Source: Rothia nasimurium (GTDB taxonomy: Bacteria; Actinomycetota; Actinomycetes; Actinomycetales; Micrococcaceae). From it: a stretch of DNA of 61,453 nt. Positions 7,795 to 15,195 of the stretch are shown here, piece after piece; the stretch's first letter is position 1; every line of letters starts with the position of its first letter. Below the pieces are notes generated by a model, which saw only the letters and a list, made by a program, of their open reading frames with translations, was not told the origin of the DNA and ran no database searches. The stretch lies in assembly GCF_928392795.1 (NCBI RefSeq), contig NZ_CAKMTJ010000011.1, positions 1 to 61,453 on the forward strand, given 5' to 3'. The position numbers and the translations under genes are program-made.

Positions 7795-10700
7795 TTAGAA
7801 GGTTTCGGTGCCGGTGTAGGAATCGTGCACCATGTTGGCAAAGCGCGAGTAGTGGCCCTGGAAGGCGACCGCGATGGTCTTGGTGGGGCCGTTACGGTGC
7901 TTAGCGACGATGACGTCCGCCTCGCCTGCGCGGGTTGATTCTTTCTCGTAGTAATCCTCGCGGTGCAAGAGAATGACCATGTCAGCGTCCTGTTCAATAG
8001 AGTTATGAACGGTGATGCCGTTGGCGATGAAGTTGTGGTTCCCTAGCACAGTGGCGTCGAAGACCTCTTCTTCTCCCTCGTACTCGATAGAGGTGACGGT
8101 GTCCCAGAAAAGGTCATTGACCGCAAGCATGTCGAGCTCAGCGGCATCAAGGACGCTAGCTACCTGAGTCAGCACAGGAGCACTCGTTCGTACGCCAGCA
8201 GATGTAAGAGCATCAGCTACTCGAGTAGGCTCACGCAGAACATCACCTACCTGCCCCCAAACCTGCTCATTCCTGCCCAGCGGAACATCGGCGTCCTGAA
8301 TCTCGATGTCTTGAATCTCAAAGCTAAACCGGACTAAATCATCATGCTCAGACACAGACAGAGAACCATCTTCAACGACCGTTGAAATACCAAAACGTAG
8401 AAGCAGAAGGCTTACCTGCTCAGCAACCGGTCGAGGCAGGTTCACCGTAACCGATGAATCTACAGTCTGCACGTCTAAGAACACTATGCGCAGGAAAAGG
8501 CGAATCTGCTCTTTCGGTAAGGAAAATACCTTAGAGGGAACACCCAGCACAGGTGCTGTAGAAGCAGCTTCGATGACCTGCTCGTCGCTCCAGTGCGTCT
8601 GGGCAGATGGCCCGTTAACATGGCGGGGTACGCCCAAACGATCGCCCACTGCAAGCTCACCCAGCCCCTTCCAACCTGTATAGGTAAAGAAGGGATGATT
8701 GGCGGTAGCGCGCAGGGTCTTACCCGAAGCTAGCGTTAGACGATAAACAGGTTTCACGCCCGTAGAAAAGACGTGGGTCAGGTGCCGCTCCACGAAACGC
8801 ATATCGTCCCCCAAGGACCATACCGGGACGTCCTGAGCGCCCTGCTCAAAAAGCTCACCCATCGTTGTTTCAGCTCCCGTATCAGAGCGAAGTACACGAG
8901 TATCGGCAGTCAGACAGCCCGACTCGCGAAGGTCCGACACCTGCGGCTTCTTATCGGTGCGCTGCTCAGAACCACGGTTCAGCTGCGAAAGGGCAATCAG
9001 GGGCACCTCAAGCTCCTTAGCCATCAGCTTGAGAGCACGCGAGAACTCCGAGACTTCCTGCTGGCGCGACTCAACCTTCTTACCCGAGCTCATCAGCTGC
9101 AGGTAGTCCAGAACAATCAGCTTGAGGTTATTCTTCTGCTTCAGGCGGCGGGCCTTAGCGCGAATCTCCATCAGGGTCATGTTGGGTGAATCGTCGATAA
9201 AGAGCGGAGCCGAATCCATCTTGCCCATGGCGGTAGCAATCTTGGCCCACTGGTCATCGTCCAGCTTGCCCTTGCGCAGGTCGGACAGATTGATGCCAGC
9301 CTCAGCCGAAAGAATCTTCATAGCAATTTCGTTGCGGCCCATTTCCAGGGAGAAGAACACCGTGGTCATACCGTGCTTAATGGCAGCAGACCTGGCGATG
9401 TCTAGGGCAAACGTCGAATTATGGGTGGGCACAAAAGCACGAGAAGCCAAGAAAAGATGCTGCTCATTATCTACCTCAATACAGCGCACCGGCACAGAAT
9501 CAACAGGCTCCACAGCAACAATGTAGCGAGAGCTCCGCTTAGCGGTCGGACGGGCATCGCGATCACGGTGCATCTGATTCTTGCGAGACAGAGCAAAAAC
9601 AGAATCAGAGGAAGAGAAGGTCAGCTTGTAGGCCGTCGACGTAGCCTCGCTACTGCCCTTGACCTTTTTCGTTGCCATACCCGTGCGGTACCCCAAAGAA
9701 AGCGCCAGCTCCTGGGTATCGTACGCCAGCTGACGGTTCGTAACCGTGAACTGAATACACCCGGCGTTTGTAACGGTGCCGTCGCTATCGAGTAGCCCTG
9801 CCAGCAAAGCTCGGCGCTGCGCTTCAGAGGCCCGTAGGTACTGCATAGGAATGTGCTTATTATTCAGAATGCCCAGAGTACGCAGGCTCTCAGCACTCGG
9901 AGCCAAGGCTGTTGAGTCATCACCCAACCAAATTCCCAGGGTGTAGGGGGCGACTAGTAGGTCAGCTTCGGGCAGTTGGAGCGGGCGGGTGTTAGCAATG
10001 GAGTGGTTGGCTCGACGGTCAGCCGTCGCGCAGCGAACCGTCTCACGAATCTCAGCAGTGGTGCGCACCTGCGCGCCCACAGACGTCCGCACACGCCCCC
10101 CACCTGAACCCGCCAGAGCTGACGAGTGTGCCCGACGGGACGCGCGGGTTTCGGTGAGCCACTGGTGCTCGGCGTCCGCGATAATCTCGGTTCCGTCATC
10201 AAAAATGACCTTGAAGCAGGGACGCCCGGTCATCACATCGGTAGCGTTCGTGACGGTCGTGGGGTGCCCGTCTGCACCCAGAACGGTGTCGCCCACGCGG
10301 ATATCGCCCATGGTGGTCCAGCCTGTGGGGGTGGGGATGGGGGTATCAAGGGCGAGTGCTTTACCCATCGCCGGACGCGCCGCGATCACGATCATCTGCC
10401 CGGGCTGCAGGCCGGCGGTGAGCTCGTCGAACTCGATGAAGCCGGTGGGCACGCCGTGAATGCCGCCGTCGCGGGAGCCGTTGGCCTCAATCTCTTCGAC
10501 CGTGCTGTTCATGGCCTCAGAGAGGGGGACGTAGTCTTCCTTGGTGTTGTTGGCAGAGACGCCGTAAATCTCGGCCTGGGCGGCGTTGACCAGGGCTTCA
10601 GCCTCGCCGTCGCCGGAGTAGCCCAGCTGTACAATCTTGGTGCCAGCCTCCACCAGGCGGCGGAGCATGGCGCGTTCAGCCACAATTTCGGCGTAGAACC

Positions 10701-11016
10701 CGGCGTTAGCAGCGGTGGGGACGCCCGCAATCAGGGAGTGCAGGTAGGCTGCCCCGCCCACGCGGTTCAGTTCGCCGCGCTTGGTTAGCTCGTCGGCTAC
10801 GGTGATGGCGTCCGCCGGCTCGCCGTGCCCGTAGAGGTGGATGATGGCCTCATAGATCATTTCGTGGGCGGGCTTGTAGAAGTCAGCGCCGCCGCCGATG
10901 ACCTCAACGACGTCGGCGATGGCGTCCTTGGAGAGCATCATACCGCCCAGTACCGACTGCTCGGCGGTGTCGTCGTGCGGCGGTGTGCGGACGAACTCAG
11001 ACTGGCTCTCAGACAA
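7795..11016 (-). CDS. dnaB: Replicative DNA helicase DnaB containing two inteins
   Basis: A 1073-residue precursor. After removal of two inteins, residues 1-219, 534-700 and 1006-1073 join into a normal 454-residue DnaB, the hexameric ATP-driven helicase at the replication fork. The N-terminal domain runs from DDTAEQSVLGGMMLS to about 155; the RecA-like domain contains GVPTGFIEFDELTAGLQPGQMIVIAARPAMGK joined to STFALDIA (Walker A), LIVLDYLQLM (Walker B), LSQLNRGSEQR and DLRESG joined to SIEQDADMV. Intein 1 splits the P-loop directly after its lysine and intein 2 splits the conserved RESG-SIEQ motif, so helicase activity should depend on both splicing events. The sequence around both junctions reads in frame without stops. 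Confidence 0.97.
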   Translation of the reverse strand: MSESQSEFVRTPPHDDTAEQSVLGGMMLSKDAIADVVEVIGGGADFYKPAHEMIYEAIIHLYGHGEPADAITVADELTKRGELNRVGGAAYLHSLIAGVPTAANAGFYAEIVAERAMLRRLVEAGTKIVQLGYSGDGEAEALVNAAQAEIYGVSANNTKEDYVPLSEAMNSTVEEIEANGSRDGGIHGVPTGFIEFDELTAGLQPGQMIVIAARPAMGKALALDTPIPTPTGWTTMGDIRVGDTVLGADGHPTTVTNATDVMTGRPCFKVIFDDGTEIIADAEHQWLTETRASRRAHSSALAGSGGGRVRTSVGAQVRTTAEIRETVRCATADRRANHSIANTRPLQLPEADLLVAPYTLGIWLGDDSTALAPSAESLRTLGILNNKHIPMQYLRASEAQRRALLAGLLDSDGTVTNAGCIQFTVTNRQLAYDTQELALSLGYRTGMATKKVKGSSEATSTAYKLTFSSSDSVFALSRKNQMHRDRDARPTAKRSSRYIVAVEPVDSVPVRCIEVDNEQHLFLASRAFVPTHNSTFALDIARSAAIKHGMTTVFFSLEMGRNEIAMKILSAEAGINLSDLRKGKLDDDQWAKIATAMGKMDSAPLFIDDSPNMTLMEIRAKARRLKQKNNLKLIVLDYLQLMSSGKKVESRQQEVSEFSRALKLMAKELEVPLIALSQLNRGSEQRTDKKPQVSDLRESGCLTADTRVLRSDTGAETTMGELFEQGAQDVPVWSLGDDMRFVERHLTHVFSTGVKPVYRLTLASGKTLRATANHPFFTYTGWKGLGELAVGDRLGVPRHVNGPSAQTHWSDEQVIEAASTAPVLGVPSKVFSLPKEQIRLFLRIVFLDVQTVDSSVTVNLPRPVAEQVSLLLLRFGISTVVEDGSLSVSEHDDLVRFSFEIQDIEIQDADVPLGRNEQVWGQVGDVLREPTRVADALTSAGVRTSAPVLTQVASVLDAAELDMLAVNDLFWDTVTSIEYEGEEEVFDATVLGNHNFIANGITVHNSIEQDADMVILLHREDYYEKESTRAGEADVIVAKHRNGPTKTIAVAFQGHYSRFANMVHDSYTGTETF
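8002..8916 (-). mobile_element. DnaB intein 2 (RESG/SIEQ site, class 1)
   Basis: Residues 701-1005 (305 aa), starting with Cys701 (CLTADTRVLRSDTG, block A) and ending NGITVHN before Ser1006. Block B is TANHPFFTYTGW and block F VFDATVLGNHNFIA, a standard class 1 arrangement. The insertion site is the one used by the Synechocystis and Mycobacterium tuberculosis DnaB inteins. The central 190 residues keep the frame of a LAGLIDADG domain (SLPKEQIRLFLR, VAEQVSLLLLRFGIST), but the first catalytic motif is missing and the second reads LFLRIVFLDVQTV, so the endonuclease looks degenerate. Confidence 0.9.
9418..10359 (-). mobile_element. DnaB intein 1 (P-loop site, class-3-like)
   Basis: Residues 220-533 of the precursor (314 aa). 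It begins with Ala220 instead of Cys or Ser and ends FVPTHN before Ser534. The class 3 intein triad is visible: Trp286 in AEHQW (block B), Cys512 in VRCIEVD (block F) and Thr531 in PTHN (block G). Class 3 inteins start splicing from the block F cysteine. Two LAGLIDADG-like motifs remain, GIWLGDDS near 361-368 and LLAGLLDSDGT near 404-414, but only about 40 residues separate them, far less than in intact enzymes of this type as I know them. The homing endonuclease is therefore probably deleted in part and inactive. Confidence 0.9.
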
Positions 11017-11100
11017 GGCGGCCCCCTCGGTGGTGAAGAATATGATGAGCTTCTATCATCTCACCTGCGAGCGCCCGGAGACCACCGCTTCGCTGTGAGA

Positions 11101-11253
11101 CTAGATGCTGGTGAGGTAGTAGTAGACGGCAAAGAGGGCATAGAGCAGTACCAGGGTGGGGGCAGTGACTGCTGCGATAAGGCGGGGTATGGAGGGGGCG
11201 CGGCGTAGGGCTGCGAGGAGGCAGAAGTAGCCGGGGGTAGGGGAAAGAGTCAT
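11101..11253 (-). CDS. Small single-span membrane protein, 50 aa
   Basis: A short gene with a good AAAGGAAG ribosome site seven bases before the ATG at 11253 and a TAG stop at 11101. The product, MTLSPTPGYFCLLAALRRAP followed by one hydrophobic helix (about residues 24-48) rich in Leu and Tyr, would have a basic cytoplasmic N-terminus. I do not recognise a family. It lies between dnaB and the siderophore-interacting protein gene, on the dnaB strand. Confidence 0.5.
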   Translation of the reverse strand: MTLSPTPGYFCLLAALRRAPSIPRLIAAVTAPTLVLLYALFAVYYYLTSI

Positions 11254-11330
11254 AGCTACTTCCTTTGGTGTCCACAGCGACGGTGATGTGATGGGCTTAA
11301 CTTTATCTCGGTAGCATGGGTTCTAGCTAG

Positions 11331-11344
11331 AGTACTTAAGTACT
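11331..11344. promoter_or_regulatory. Perfect 14-bp palindrome AGTACTTAAGTACT
   Basis: It lies 58 bases upstream of the siderophore-interacting protein start, where an operator would be expected. It does not resemble a DtxR box. The binding protein is unknown. Confidence 0.4.
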
Positions 11345-11401
11345 AGAGATTGAGCCGGTCAGTGCCAAGAGGGGCTGGTCGTAGCCAGAGAAAGGACTCC
11401 G

Positions 11402-12379
11402 GTGGGCAGCACAAAGAGCAAGGGCAAGGACGCCAAGGAGCAGCTCAAGGGCCTCAAGGCCGAGGTGAAGTACCTAAAGAAGGGGCAGAAGCAGCTGCTC
11501 AAGCGGGTGGAGAAGCTGGAAAAGGCGCTCGCCGCCGGGCAGGGGTCGGCGCTCGCGACCTCCCCTGTGCAGAACCCAACCCGCGCCTCAGATGCCGGGG
11601 GCACCCGGGGCGGGGCGGGGGCGTCCTACCCGCAGCCGATGAAGTCGGGCAAGTACCGGGGCAGCTACTCCCACTACCGGGTGACCGAGGTGGGGCAACT
11701 GACGCCCACCGTCATGCGGGTGGTTGCCGAACCTGCTGACGGCAAGCGGATTGAAGCCCAGGGGCTGGTGGGTGAATACATCTACCTGGTGACCGGCAAG
11801 AAGGGGGAGGTGCTGCCCGCGCCGACCTTTGAGAAGGGCAAGGCGCGATGGAGCCAGCCGACCACCACCGCCAAGTACACGGTCAGGAACTTTGACGAAC
11901 GCACCGGGGCCCTGGAAATCAACATCATGCTGCACGAGTACGGGGCTGGGACGACCTGGGCCCGCACCGTTGCTGTGGGCGATAGCGCGCATTTTCTGGG
12001 GGCGAAGTCGGGGTACTCCATCAGCAAGGACTACGACTTTTACCTGCTAGCCGGGGACGAAAGCGGCCTACCCGGTATGGCCCGCTGGATCGAGAGCCTG
12101 CCCGCGAGCGCCCGGGGTGTGGCCGTGATTGAGGTGCCCGGAGAGGCGTCACAGCAGGTGATTGCTGCTCCTGAGAATTTTGAGGTGGTCTGGGTGGATT
12201 CTGCCCGGCGCGGGGCGCTGGCTGAGGCCGTGATGGCTTACCCTCTGCCGGAGGGGTCGGTGTGTACCTGGTTGGCGGGTGAGTCCGGGTCTATTCACCC
12301 CCTGCGTATCTGGGCGCGGCGGGAGTTGGGCGTACCCAAGGGGCACGGCTATGCCAAGGGGTATTGGAAGAAGAAGTAG
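11402..12379 (+). CDS. Siderophore-interacting protein (FAD-binding SIP family)
   Basis: A 325-residue member of the SIP/ViuB family, flavoproteins that reduce ferric siderophores in the cytoplasm and release iron. The first 70 residues are unusual: a Lys-rich coiled-coil-like segment (KEQLKGLKAEVKYLKKGQKQ onward) and a Gly/Ala linker precede the catalytic part. From about residue 85 come the FAD-binding barrel (YRVTEVGQLTPTVMRVV, KYTVRNFDERTGALEINIMLH, GAGTTWARTVAVGD) and the NAD(P)H lobe (FYLLAGDESGLPGMARWIESLP). It starts with GTG at 11402 after AAAGGA. The next gene encodes an iron-siderophore binding lipoprotein. Confidence 0.9.
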   Translation: MGSTKSKGKDAKEQLKGLKAEVKYLKKGQKQLLKRVEKLEKALAAGQGSALATSPVQNPTRASDAGGTRGGAGASYPQPMKSGKYRGSYSHYRVTEVGQLTPTVMRVVAEPADGKRIEAQGLVGEYIYLVTGKKGEVLPAPTFEKGKARWSQPTTTAKYTVRNFDERTGALEINIMLHEYGAGTTWARTVAVGDSAHFLGAKSGYSISKDYDFYLLAGDESGLPGMARWIESLPASARGVAVIEVPGEASQQVIAAPENFEVVWVDSARRGALAEAVMAYPLPEGSVCTWLAGESGSIHPLRIWARRELGVPKGHGYAKGYWKKK

Positions 12380-12436
12380 TTTGGGTACAGGGTGTCATCA
12401 AAAGATATAAATTTTTAGGGTAACTTAATCAGAGAT

Positions 12437-12450
12437 TTAGGCAAACCTAA
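12437..12450. promoter_or_regulatory. DtxR/IdeR-type iron box
   Basis: TTAGGCAAACCTAA is an interrupted palindrome matching the half-sites of the DtxR consensus (TTAGG...CCTAA). It lies 17 bases before the binding-protein start codon and overlaps the expected promoter, so iron-dependent repression is likely. Confidence 0.8.
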
Positions 12451-12466
12451 AAATGGAGTTTTACTG

Positions 12467-13510
12467 ATGGCACTCACCCGCGCAACCTTCCTTAAGCTCA
12501 CAGCAGCAACCGCCCTCACAGGCGTCCTTTCTGCATGTTCAACAGGCTCAAACACCCCCTCTTCAACTTCAAAGGCCAGCGGGGGTAGCTATACCGTTGA
12601 TCATGCCTTCGGCAGCACCACTTTCGATGCTGTTCCTGAAAAAATTGCTGTTGTTCAGCCCTGGAAAAATCCCGATGCCCTTCTTGCCCTGGGCGTAGTC
12701 CCAGCAGGCACCCCCTATGTGAGCTGGGGTGAGAACGCCAACCGCTCCACCGACTGGTTCGACGCTAAGCTCACCGAGCTAGGCAGCGAAGAGCCCACCC
12801 GCTACGACGAGACCGACGGCCCCAACTACGAAGCCCTTGCCACCCTAGAACCTGACGCCATTTTCTCCCCCTACGGCGACATGACCCAGGAGGTCTACGA
12901 TAAACTCTCGGGCATCGCCCCTGTAATTCCTGCCCCGGTAGGAGTAGGGGCCTACGAGACCAGCTGGCAGCAGTGCCTTGAAATGGCAGGCAAGATGCTC
13001 CAGCGGGAGGACGACGCCACCTCCCTCATCACAGAAGTTGAAGGGAAGCTTGCAGAGGCAGTTGCGGAGCACCCTGTTCTGAACGGGGCAAGTTTCATTG
13101 CTGGCTACTTCGATACCGCTGCCAACACCTTTGGCGCCTACACCTCAGAGGACTCCCGCCCCCAGTTCTTCACCTCTCTTGGCATGGTCAATGCCCCCTA
13201 CATTAGCGAGCATGAGGGTGAGGCCGAGGGTGTCTATATGACTATCTCTTCTGAGGTTCTTGACCAGGTTGAGTGCGACGTCATCTGGGCCTGGGCCAAC
13301 TCTGCTGAAGAAGCAGAGGCAGTACGTTCCCATGAACTTTTCGCCCAGCTGCCCGCCCTCAAGAATGATGCGACGGTCTTTGAGACCGACAAGCAGAAGG
13401 GGCTCGCCCTCTCTGCTGCCTCGCCGCTCTCAGTGCTATGGGCTCTCAACGAGACCACCTTGCTTGCAGACCTGGCAGGGGCTGTAGAGAACACGCGCGC
13501 AGCTTCCTAG
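12467..13510 (+). CDS. Iron-siderophore ABC transporter substrate-binding lipoprotein
   Basis: A 347-residue FecB/FepB-type binding protein. The signal peptide ends in the lipobox LSAC (Cys24), so the mature protein is anchored to the outer face of the membrane. The periplasmic-binding fold shows PEKIAVVQPWKNPDALLALGVVPAG, EALATLEPDAIFSPYGDM and LSGIAPVI in lobe 1 and the lobe 2 segment DVIWAWANSAEEAEAVRSHELFAQLPA. A DtxR box lies directly upstream. The matching permease and ATPase are not in this window, so it probably serves a transporter encoded elsewhere. Its end overlaps the convergent glycerate kinase by four bases. Confidence 0.92.
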   Translation: MALTRATFLKLTAATALTGVLSACSTGSNTPSSTSKASGGSYTVDHAFGSTTFDAVPEKIAVVQPWKNPDALLALGVVPAGTPYVSWGENANRSTDWFDAKLTELGSEEPTRYDETDGPNYEALATLEPDAIFSPYGDMTQEVYDKLSGIAPVIPAPVGVGAYETSWQQCLEMAGKMLQREDDATSLITEVEGKLAEAVAEHPVLNGASFIAGYFDTAANTFGAYTSEDSRPQFFTSLGMVNAPYISEHEGEAEGVYMTISSEVLDQVECDVIWAWANSAEEAEAVRSHELFAQLPALKNDATVFETDKQKGLALSAASPLSVLWALNETTLLADLAGAVENTRAAS

Positions 13511-14643
13511 CGCAGGTGGGCGCTGGCGATGCTGGCCGCTAGTTCGTGGAGGTAAGGACGCGGGTTGGCCAGGGATTCTTCCAGGGTGGCGGCGGTATCG
13601 CCCACCACCGAGTAGACGGCCGTAAAACCGGCGTCGCGGGCTTGGCCGGTGGAGAGTTCACTGATTCCACAGACGGCGATAACCGGCAGGTTGCGGGCGG
13701 AGGCTTCTGCCGCAACCCCGGCCGGGCCCTTGCCCTGGAGGGTTTGCTCGTCGAATTTTCCTTCGCCGGTGATCACAAGATCAGCGCCTTCCAGGGCCCG
13801 GTGGAAGCCGGTGAGCTCAAAACAGACCTCAACGCCGGGGCGCATGGTGGCCCCTAGGGTTGACAGGCAGGCAAAGCCCAGACCACCGGCAGCACCCGCA
13901 CCGGGGGCGGTAGCGAATGTTCCACGTGAAACATTGAGGGCTTCCTCTACCGCATCGGCTAGTTTTTGCAGGTTCTGGTCAAGCTGGGGAATCTGCTCTT
14001 CAGTAGCCCCCTTCTGGGGCCCGTAGACAGCAGCAGCGCCGGAGGGACCGCACAGCGGGTTGGTCACATCGCTAGCCATGATAATTTCTACCCCGGCCAG
14101 ACGCTCATCAAGCCCGGTCAGATCAACTGAAGCCAGCTGCCCCAGCGCCCCGCCTCCAGGGGCAAGCTCGCGCCCCGCAGCGTCCTGAAGTTTCACACCG
14201 AGCGCCTGCATGAGACCCGCTCCCCCGTCGGTGCTGGCAGACCCGCCCAGGCCGATGATGAGCGTCCGCGCACCCGCGCCCACCGCGTGCAGAATCAGCT
14301 CACCGGCCCCGAAAGAGGTGGCCCGCCAGGTATCCAGCTGGTCTTCGCGCAGGCGGGCAATGCCGCCCGCTTCGGCGATTTCAAGGACGGCCGTGCGTTC
14401 AGTTGGCGAGTAGGCGTAGCGGGCGGTCACCGGCTGACCGGCAAAGGGGCCCGTGACGGTGCAGGTGACTTCGCTGTAGCCGGCGGCCAGGGCGGCGTCT
14501 ACGGTGCCGTCACCGCCGTCCGCAATGGGGCAGGTGATGACCTCACACCCGGCAGCCCCCTCTAACCCGGCAGCGAGCACCTCAGTGAGCTGGGCACCGG
14601 TGAGCGTGCCCTTGAACTTATCGACAGCGAGTAAAACCTTCAT
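13507..14643 (-). CDS. Glycerate kinase (GlxK/GarK family)
   Basis: A 378-residue type-2 glycerate kinase, phosphorylating D-glycerate with ATP and feeding glyoxylate- or serine-derived carbon into glycolysis. Family features: MKVLLAVDKFKGTLT at the start, CPIADGGDGT, LIIGLGGSASTDGGAGLMQALG, MASDVTNPLCG and GADLVITGEGKFDEQTLQGKGP, the last containing the catalytic acidic and lysine residues. Normal length. A parS-like site at 13918-13933 lies inside the coding sequence, where it encodes NVSRGT. No other glycerate-pathway gene is adjacent. Confidence 0.95.
   Translation of the reverse strand: MKVLLAVDKFKGTLTGAQLTEVLAAGLEGAAGCEVITCPIADGGDGTVDAALAAGYSEVTCTVTGPFAGQPVTARYAYSPTERTAVLEIAEAGGIARLREDQLDTWRATSFGAGELILHAVGAGARTLIIGLGGSASTDGGAGLMQALGVKLQDAAGRELAPGGGALGQLASVDLTGLDERLAGVEIIMASDVTNPLCGPSGAAAVYGPQKGATEEQIPQLDQNLQKLADAVEEALNVSRGTFATAPGAGAAGGLGFACLSTLGATMRPGVEVCFELTGFHRALEGADLVITGEGKFDEQTLQGKGPAGVAAEASARNLPVIAVCGISELSTGQARDAGFTAVYSVVGDTAATLEESLANPRPYLHELAASIASAHLR
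13918..13933. promoter_or_regulatory. parS-like site 2 (inside glycerate kinase gene)
   Basis: TGTTCCACGTGAAACA matches the parS palindrome at 15 of 16 positions. It is read in codons, so synonymous drift has not removed it. Confidence 0.75.
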
Positions 14644-14666
14644 GGGTCTATTATGCGCCTATCTCT

Positions 14667-14981
14667 CTAAGAGGTGACTTTCAGCCCCACAATACCCGCC
14701 ACAATCATGAGCAGGAAGAGCACCTTAAGCAGGGAAACCGGCTCGGTGCCGGTCGCCATGGCGTAGAGGACGGTGACGGTTGCGCCGACGCCCACCCACA
14801 CGGCATAAGCGGTGCCAGTAGGCAGCTCCCGCATGGCATAGGCCAGGCCCACCATACTCAGCACCAGACCCCCAATAAAGACCAGGGTGGGCGTCAAGCG
14901 GGTCAGCCCCTCAGACTTACCCAGGGCCGTTGCCCAGACAGCTTCAAAGAGACCAGAAATAATCAGAATAAGCCAGTGCAT
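14667..14981 (-). CDS. sugE: SMR-family small exporter (Gdx/SugE-like)
   Basis: A four-helix small multidrug resistance protein of about 104 residues. It has the membrane Glu in SGLFEAVWATALGKSEG, the PTGTAYAVWVGVGA loop and four hydrophobic segments. The W-A-T-A-L-G-K-S-E-G pattern and the absence of multidrug-type substitutions favour the guanidinium-exporting Gdx (SugE) subgroup. I place the start at the ATG at 14981; a GTG two codons earlier is possible. Upstream lies a leader ORF plus strong hairpin (15021-15104) that resembles a module before the next upstream gene and may control it. No guanidine riboswitch is recognised. Confidence 0.9.
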   Translation of the reverse strand: MHWLILIISGLFEAVWATALGKSEGLTRLTPTLVFIGGLVLSMVGLAYAMRELPTGTAYAVWVGVGATVTVLYAMATGTEPVSLLKVLFLLMIVAGIVGLKVTS

Positions 14982-15020
14982 AAGCACCCATTCTAGGGGC
15001 GCACTCGCACAGTTTAAAAC

Positions 15021-15052
15021 GATGAGGCCGGGTCCCCCGACCCGGCCTCATC
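15021..15052 (-). terminator. Hairpin A upstream of the SMR gene (attenuator or terminator)
   Basis: A perfect 14-bp stem, GATGAGGCCGGGTC with its complement and a 4-base loop, followed on the minus strand by CGTTTTAAAC. A short ORF on the same strand ends with TGA whose last two bases are the first two bases of this stem. The SMR start codon is 40 bases further on. Confidence 0.8.
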
Positions 15053-15065
15053 AATACACACACAT
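15051..15065 (-). CDS. Leader peptide candidate A2 (4 aa, MCVY)
   Basis: ATG TGT GTG TAT TGA follows the A1 stop codon directly. The TGA overlaps the 5' arm of hairpin A by two bases, the same geometry as leader B before the DUF418 gene. A ribosome stalled or stopping here would cover the hairpin arm. Confidence 0.35.
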   Translation of the reverse strand: MCVY

Positions 15066-15104
15066 TTACACATCAGGGCTAGGCCCCATGCAAGAAACAC
15101 ACAC
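15066..15104 (-). CDS. Leader peptide candidate A1 (12 aa)
   Basis: A GTG-initiated ORF reading MCVSCMGPSPDV, preceded by CAAGAAAGCAGTA. It begins with the same Met-Cys-Val coding pattern as leader candidates A2 and B. It lies between the DUF418 stop codon and hairpin A. Translation is not proven. Confidence 0.35.
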   Translation of the reverse strand: MCVSCMGPSPDV

Positions 15105-15195
15105 TACTGCTTTCTTGAGATTCTCCAGGGCCACCCTGCGGGCGGCTGCTCTTTCGAACCTTGTACCTCTAGTATGGCGGAGCCTTCTTAAGCTC

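Noticed and set aside
14982..15195. A guanidine riboswitch before the SMR exporter
   Set aside because: The hairpin loops lack the ACGR-type loops of mini-ykkC, and I cannot fit the ykkC or guanidine-III folds. The leader ORF/hairpin reading fits better.
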